A DNA stretch of 10,754 bases from assembly GCA_964385045.1 (NCBI GenBank), contig CAYLNM010000144.1:1-10754 (forward strand), written 5' to 3'. Below are positions 6,954-10,754 of this stretch, piece after piece. Below the pieces are notes generated by a model. It was not told the origin of the DNA and searched no databases. It saw only the letters and a program-made list of their open reading frames with translations. Every line of letters starts with the position of its first letter. The first letter of the stretch is position 1. The DNA is from CAYLNM01 sp964385045. Lineage in GTDB: Bacteria > Planctomycetota > Phycisphaerae > Phycisphaerales > SM1A02. The position numbers and the translations under genes are program-made.

Positions 6954-6975
6954 GCCCGCCCGGGGACGGGCGGGC
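6954..6975 (+). terminator. Hairpin between binding-protein and chemoreceptor genes
   Basis: A perfect 9-bp stem (6954-6962 with 6967-6975) with loop GGGA starts 6 bases after the binding-protein stop. It may end or attenuate transcription, so that the binding protein is made in excess over the receptor. No T-tract is present. Confidence 0.45.
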
Positions 6976-7103
6976 CCGCGCCGCATCCCCCGCATCGATC
7001 CACGCCCGGACCGCGGACACGCGGTCCCGGGCGAGTCCGGCCGCCGCCCGCGGGTGACGGCCACGCCGGGCCCGGACCCGGCCCCGACCCCCGGAGGCTC
7101 CCC

Positions 7104-9038
7104 ATGCGACTCTCGATCCAGTCCAAGCTCACCATCCTCGGCGTCGCCACCCTCGGCCTCGCGGTCGCGGTGCCGGTGACCGTCGCCACGCTGGACGTCC
7201 GGGCGGCGGCGGCCGACTACGCCCGCGCCAGCCTCCACGCCGCGGGCAAGGCGGAGTCGGCGGAGGTCGCCGAGCGCGTCGGCTCGGTCGCCAACGTGGC
7301 CCGGACCCTCGCCACGTCCCTCGAGACGGTCAACAACGACGTGGGGGCGGACCTCGACCGGCCCGCGGTGGAGGGGCTGCTGAAGACCGTGCTCGGCTCG
7401 AAGCCGTCGCTGCACGCGGTCTTCACGCGGTGGGAGATCGACGCCTTCGACGAGATGGATCTCATGTACGGAAGCACGCCGGGCACCGACGAGACCGGCC
7501 GATTCATGCCCCGGTTCCACCGCGGCGGGGGCGAGGTCGCGCTGGCGCCGGCGGACGACCCGGCCATCCGCGAGCTCGTCGGGCAGCTCGAGGCCGGCGC
7601 CGCGTTCGCCGTCGTCGGGCCGGTGGACCGAGAGGGCGTCTCGTGCCTGCTGCTCGCGGCGCCGGTCGTCGACGACGGCGCGCCGCTCGGTCTCGTCGGC
7701 ATCGAGCTGCCGGTCGTCGCCATGCAGCGGGCGGCGGCGGACTTCGACCTCCTCGAGGGCACCGCCAGCCTGCTGGTGACGCGGCCGGACGGCCGGGTGC
7801 TCGCCCGGTCCGACGGCGACGCGGCGGCGCGGGCGTGCGTCCTCGGCGACTCGGCCGACGCGGACGTCCTCGACGCCGGGGCGCGCGGCACGCTCGCCGA
7901 GCGGCGGGGTGAGCAGCCCTTCACCACCGACGACGCCCTGACCGCGGTGCTGCCGATCGCGATCCCGGGCACCGACCTGCACGTGGCCGACGCGGTGCTG
8001 ATCGCGCCGCTGTCGGTCGCCCACGCCGGGGCCACGGCCCTCGCCGCGCGGCAGCTGGTGGTGGGCGGCGTCGTCCTGGCCGCCGGCGCCGTCCTCACGT
8101 GGTTCGCGGCGGGCACGCTGGCGGGGCCGATCCGCCGCGTCGCCCGGACGCTCACCGACCTCTCCCACGGCGAGGGCGACCTGACCCGGCGGCTCGAGAT
8201 CCACCGCCACGACGAGATCGGCGAGCTGGCCGAGGGCTTCGACCGCTTCGTCGACACGCTCGAGCCGATCATCGCCGAGGTGCGGCAGGCCGCGGACGAG
8301 CTCGACGCGGGCACCCGCCACGTGGCCGAGGCCTCGAGCGGCATCGCGGCGGACGCGACCGAGCAGTCCTCGGGTCTCGAGGACATCGCCCGCCGCATGA
8401 AGGAGATCGCCGAGCGGACCAACGGCAACGCCGAGGCGGCGGGCCGCGCCGCGGGCGTGGCCGGCGACTCGGCCACCGACGTGCAGCGGGGGCAGGAGCA
8501 CATGCGCGAGGTGGTCGAGGCCATGGAGCGCATCAAGGGCTCGACCGGCTCGCTCTCGGAGATCATCGCCGCGATCGAGCAGATCGCCTTCCAGACGAAC
8601 CTGCTCGCCCTGAACGCCGCGGTCGAGGCGGCCCGGGCCGGCGACGCGGGCAAGGGCTTCGCGGTCGTGGCCGAGGAGGTCCGGGCCCTCGCCGGCCGCA
8701 GTGCCGAGGCGGCCCGCGACAGCGCCGCGGTGATCGAGGAGTCGACGGCGCGGGCCGAGCAGGGCAACGAGGTCGTCGGTCGGCTGGGCGAGATCCTCGA
8801 CGCGATCACCGCCCGCTCGGGCGAGGTGACCGGCCTGATGGACGAGATCGCCGCGGCCTCGAGCGATCAGGCATCGTCCATCGAGCAGGTGGACACGCGG
8901 ATCGAGGAGCTCGAGGACCGCACGCGGACGACGGCCTCGCACGTCGACGCGCTCGCGGCCGGGGCGGAGGAGACCGCGGCCCAGGTGACCTCGATGCGGG
9001 ACCAGCTCGGCCGGTTCAAGGTGCGGACGGCGGGCTGA
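7104..9038 (+). CDS. Methyl-accepting chemotaxis protein with dCache sensor domain
   Basis: 644 residues. Transmembrane segments at about 8-30 and 316-340 enclose a periplasmic domain of about 285 residues. Its TRWEIDAFDEMD (108-119) and TGRFMPRFHR (131-140) are signatures of dCache_1 chemoreceptors. HAMP follows at about 338-393, then a coiled-coil signalling domain. The conserved hairpin tip runs through EQIAFQTNLLALNAAVEAAR (492-511) and GKGFAVVAEEVRALAGRS (516-533), where CheA and CheW dock. There is no C-terminal CheR/CheB-tethering pentapeptide. I do not see the RxWY motif of dCache domains that bind amino acids directly, which leaves room for ligand delivery by the upstream binding protein. 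GGAGG at 7093-7097 lies 6 nt before the ATG. The stop codon forms the loop of a small 5-bp stem (9031-9043). Confidence 0.95.
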   Translation: MRLSIQSKLTILGVATLGLAVAVPVTVATLDVRAAAADYARASLHAAGKAESAEVAERVGSVANVARTLATSLETVNNDVGADLDRPAVEGLLKTVLGSKPSLHAVFTRWEIDAFDEMDLMYGSTPGTDETGRFMPRFHRGGGEVALAPADDPAIRELVGQLEAGAAFAVVGPVDREGVSCLLLAAPVVDDGAPLGLVGIELPVVAMQRAAADFDLLEGTASLLVTRPDGRVLARSDGDAAARACVLGDSADADVLDAGARGTLAERRGEQPFTTDDALTAVLPIAIPGTDLHVADAVLIAPLSVAHAGATALAARQLVVGGVVLAAGAVLTWFAAGTLAGPIRRVARTLTDLSHGEGDLTRRLEIHRHDEIGELAEGFDRFVDTLEPIIAEVRQAADELDAGTRHVAEASSGIAADATEQSSGLEDIARRMKEIAERTNGNAEAAGRAAGVAGDSATDVQRGQEHMREVVEAMERIKGSTGSLSEIIAAIEQIAFQTNLLALNAAVEAARAGDAGKGFAVVAEEVRALAGRSAEAARDSAAVIEESTARAEQGNEVVGRLGEILDAITARSGEVTGLMDEIAAASSDQASSIEQVDTRIEELEDRTRTTASHVDALAAGAEETAAQVTSMRDQLGRFKVRTAG

Positions 9039-9572
9039 GCCCGGCGGGGGCGCGGGGCGGCGACCCCCGGGGCGGCGGACGCCGCACGGCGGTCTCCCCC
9101 CGGCGCGGCGGCCCGCGGCCGCCCGTCGCGTCCGGCGCTCGTCCCGCGGGCCTGCGAGTCTCGGACGCCCGGGCCGCCTGCCCCGGCCCCCGGCCTCGAG
9201 TCCCGAACCGTCGGGCCACCAGGCGCGATCCGCCGGTCCCGATTCCCGACGGGCTCCCGCTCCCGCGGCCCGGCCGCCGGTCGCCCTGCGCGCCGCCACG
9301 GTCGTCCGTGGTCGCGACGCGCGAACGCAACGAGATCGATGCACGGTCGGGGAATCCCCCATCCGAACCACCGCGTCCGTCAGCCGCCGGAGCACTGCGG
9401 GGCCGTCCCGGGTCGCCCCCGCTCGTCACCCCACGCGATCTGGTCCGGACGATGGGTGACTTGTGGTGAAGCCGGACCGATTCCCGTCACGAATGGAAAC
9501 CTCGTCGGTACCTTTCTCGGACGATTGTGCCGAAGGCGGAGGATCTTCCGGGGCTGACGGGAGGATCCGGGC
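9039..9572. other. Non-genic stretch between chemoreceptor and TetR genes
   Basis: I see no credible gene in these 534 bases. The first 290 are extremely GC-rich; the last 120 contain more A and T and probably hold the TetR promoter, though no clear -35/-10 pair stands out. Small dyads are present at 9296-9311 (6-bp arms CCACGG/CCGTGG), 9349-9359 (GGGGA/TCCCC) and 9537-9550. No tRNA or other RNA gene is recognisable. Confidence 0.5.
9537..9550. promoter_or_regulatory. Possible TetR autoregulatory operator
   Basis: The 14-bp block CGGAGGATCTTCCG is a palindrome except for one central-arm pair (9541 and 9546). It lies 22 bases before the TetR start codon, and TetR-family proteins commonly bind such dyads next to their own genes. 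The assignment rests on symmetry and position only. Confidence 0.25.
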
Positions 9573-10148
9573 GTGACCAGTCATCGGGAACGGCTCCTCG
9601 TCGAGGCCGAGCGTCTGTTCGGCGAGCGAGGGTTCCACGCGGTGCCGCTCGACGCCATCCTGCGCGCCGCCGGGACCACCAAGACCACGTTCTACAAGCA
9701 TTTCGAGTCCAAGGACGAGCTCGCCCTGATCTGTCTCCGCAACTGCCGCCGGGCCTGGTGGCAGTGGGTGGACGACGGGCTCGAGCAGGCCGGCGCCCGC
9801 GATCCGGTCGACCGAATCCGCGGGTTCTTCCGGCTGCTCGGTGACCGTTTCGACGGCCGGAGCGCCGTCCTGACCCGGTGCTTCCTCGCCTGCGGCGAGT
9901 TCCCGCACCCCTCCGACCCCCGCCACGCCACCGGTCGCGAGTCGCTCCAGGAGATCGAGGATCGACTGCGGCGCTGGCTCGAGCAGGCGGGATCGGCCAC
10001 CGCCGAACGGCTCGCCGGCGAGCTCGCCCTGATGGCCACCGGCGCGATCCTGCACGAGATCGCCCACCGGCGGAACACCTCGGCCGCGATCGCGGCCGAG
10101 ATGGCCGAGCGCCTGCTCGACCAGCACTTCACGCCCGCCGGGGCGTGA
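9573..10148 (+). CDS. TetR/AcrR-family transcriptional regulator
   Basis: 191 residues, the usual length for the family. The N-terminal helix-turn-helix domain is clear: AERLFGERGFHAVPLDAILRAAG (12-34), then TTKTTFYKHFESKDEL (35-50), where the YKHF recognition-helix end is diagnostic. The C-terminal part (about 52-188) is the all-helical ligand and dimer domain with no shared motif, so neither ligand nor target genes can be named. The GTG at 9573 is supported by GGGAGG at 9559-9564, 8 nt upstream. It follows the chemoreceptor on the same strand after 534 bases and converges with the small zinc-ribbon gene, so its only evident candidate target is itself, through the dyad at 9537-9550. Confidence 0.92.
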   Translation: MTSHRERLLVEAERLFGERGFHAVPLDAILRAAGTTKTTFYKHFESKDELALICLRNCRRAWWQWVDDGLEQAGARDPVDRIRGFFRLLGDRFDGRSAVLTRCFLACGEFPHPSDPRHATGRESLQEIEDRLRRWLEQAGSATAERLAGELALMATGAILHEIAHRRNTSAAIAAEMAERLLDQHFTPAGA

Positions 10149-10187
10149 GCGGGCGACCGACCCCCGCGTCCGCGTGCCGTCCGGCGA

Positions 10188-10514
10188 TCACCAGGTCTCC
10201 CGCCGAATCTCCCGGGCGATGATGTGGAGCAGGGGCGGAGGCGGATCCTCGCCGTTCCTGATCGCCGCCTGCCGCTGGGCCTCGTGGGTGGCGATGACGC
10301 CGAGGAAGACCAGCCCGAGGCCCACGATCACCGCGGCCGCGATGACGACGACGCGCCGGCGCTCGCCCGGGATCCGCGCCGGCTCGTAGGGCTCGAACCG
10401 CCGCACCACCTGCCCCGGACCCACGGTGTCGCGGTTGGGATCGCCGCACTCGGAGCAGGACGTGAACGGTCGGTGCAGCCGGTAGCCGCACGCACGGCAG
10501 CGGTCGAGTGACAT
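10188..10514 (-). CDS. Small zinc-ribbon single-pass membrane protein, unknown function
   Basis: 108 residues. The N-terminus has CRAC (Cys6, Cys9) and CSEC (Cys20, Cys23), a CxxC-N10-CxxC zinc-ribbon knuckle like those named zinc-ribbon domain or double-zinc-ribbon. A single membrane helix follows at about 54-75 after a basic ERRR. The C-terminal 33 residues include a run of four prolines (91-94) and end in REIRRETW. By the positive-inside rule the zinc ribbon should be cytoplasmic and the tail outside. I know no function for this layout. The start ATG reads from 10514 with no obvious ribosome site. A long stem-loop sits 30 nt upstream. The gene ends 39 bp from the convergent TetR gene with no strong hairpin between them. 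Confidence 0.75.
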   Translation of the reverse strand: MSLDRCRACGYRLHRPFTSCSECGDPNRDTVGPGQVVRRFEPYEPARIPGERRRVVVIAAAVIVGLGLVFLGVIATHEAQRQAAIRNGEDPPPPLLHIIAREIRRETW

Positions 10515-10543
10515 CGGCGAAGAGCCCGGAACGGTCGCGGCAC

Positions 10544-10588
10544 CCCGGGATCGAGGGCCGGGCCGTCCGGCCCCGCGTCGATCACGGG
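10544..10588 (-). promoter_or_regulatory. Long stem-loop upstream of the zinc-ribbon gene
   Basis: Three nested stems pair: 10544-10547 with 10585-10588, 10549-10554 with 10578-10583, and 10555-10561 with 10567-10573. That is 17 pairs with one mismatch and a four-base bulge, ending 30 nt before the ATG at 10514. It could be a leader element of that gene or the terminator of a gene beyond the window. Its inner arm has a competing copy at 10603-10609. Confidence 0.4.
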
Positions 10589-10613
10589 TCGTGCGATCGT
10601 GAGGGCCGGGCCG
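10554..10613. repeat. 12-nt direct repeat overlapping the stem-loop
   Basis: AGGGCCGGGCCG occurs at 10554-10565 and again at 10602-10613, each preceded by GATCG (directly in the first copy, two bases apart in the second). Both copies can pair with the same segment, 10567-10573. Confidence 0.6.
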
Positions 10614-10627
10614 CGTGGGGGCAAGAG

Positions 10628-10754
10628 GTGACGGACGACGTCAGCGATCGGACCGGTGCCGGGGCGGGTCGGCCGCCGGGGGCCGCCCGGGTCGCCCGTC
10701 GGGGCGGAGTCCGGGGCGGAGTCCGGGGGCGGAGTCCGGGGGCGGGGTCCGGGG
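10628..10754 (+). CDS. Possible start of a gene running off the right edge
   Basis: A GTG at 10628 opens a frame of 42 codons with no stop before the edge, beginning VTDDVSDRTGAGAG and becoming Gly/Arg-rich where the tandem repeat starts. A GGGGG lies at 10617-10621, but no clean ribosome site is seen, and open frames of this length are frequent at this GC content. I recognise no family. Confidence 0.2.
   Translation, partial: MTDDVSDRTGAGAGRPPGAARVARRGGVRGGVRGRSPGAGSG
10701..10754. repeat. G-rich 12-13 bp tandem repeat at the window edge
   Basis: The unit GGGGCGGAGTCC occurs at 10701-10712 and 10713-10724, then with an extra G at 10725-10737, then as a variant with GGGG for GGAG at 10738-10750. 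A further GGGG starts the next copy at the edge. The array probably continues outside. Runs of four or five G at regular spacing could form a quadruplex on the + strand. Confidence 0.85.

Noticed and set aside
5006..7057. A 683-codon + strand frame across the kinase end and the binding-protein gene
   Set aside because: It has Arg/Pro/Gly low-complexity translation, runs through non-genic sequence and overlaps two clear genes in another frame.
9196..9210. A faint tRNA T-arm-like string on the - strand
   Set aside because: The loop lacks the invariant A of TTCRA, and no acceptor, D or anticodon stems can be assembled around it.
4578..9395. A 1605-codon open frame on the - strand, antisense to the kinase, binding-protein and chemoreceptor genes
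   Set aside because: It is explained by third-position GC bias of the + strand genes, which removes stops from the opposite frame. The translation is low-complexity Arg/Gly/Leu-rich with no domain, while the + strand has clear conserved motifs.
10701..10754. CRISPR-like array at the right edge
   Set aside because: Units of 12-13 bp are directly adjacent with no spacers and are too short, so this is a simple tandem repeat.

Overview
The window is very GC-rich DNA with strong third-position GC bias, holding eight genes I support as complete, no mobile element, no CRISPR array and no RNA gene that I can recognise. The best taxonomic hint is the C-terminus of the secreted M64 peptidase: two dockerin-like EF-hand loops of the form GDLDxDxxxGxxDLxxLLxxWG. 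That tail is typical of exported proteins of Planctomycetota, especially Phycisphaerae. Very high GC and -10 elements of the TAGAAT/TAGAGT type fit, but the assignment is an inference from one tail.

Left part (1-4445): a seven-helix Bax inhibitor-1/YccA membrane protein (+) faces a secreted M64 zinc metallopeptidase (-), and two strong back-to-back hairpins sit between the two ends. A 109-bp divergent region with a near-perfect dyad separates the peptidase from a short lipoprotein-like gene (+) that is probably transcribed leaderless. Next is a membrane-anchored amidase_2/PGRP-type protein (+) whose zinc site looks destroyed. A 405-base non-genic stretch follows.

Middle (4446-9038): a soluble Hanks-type Ser/Thr kinase (+) with its own good promoter. 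Then come a LivJ-like periplasmic binding protein (+) and a dCache methyl-accepting chemotaxis protein (+). No permease or ATPase genes accompany the binding protein, so it may act as a ligand receptor for the chemoreceptor rather than in transport. Its ribosome binding site lies inside a predicted hairpin.

Right part (9039-10754): a 534-base non-genic stretch, a TetR-family repressor (+) with a possible autoregulatory dyad just before its start, and a convergent small zinc-ribbon membrane protein (-). The upstream region of the latter carries a long stem-loop with a competing repeat, and an 18-nt palindromic block nearly identical to the one in front of the peptidase gene. The right edge is a 12-13 bp G-rich tandem repeat running out of the window, possibly inside the start of an unrecognised gene.

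Overall this is an ordinary chromosomal segment of cell-envelope, signalling and chemosensory genes. The points most worth checking are the zinc-site-less amidase fold, the binding-protein/chemoreceptor pair, and several RNA or DNA secondary structures at gene starts. I see no clear new multi-gene system.
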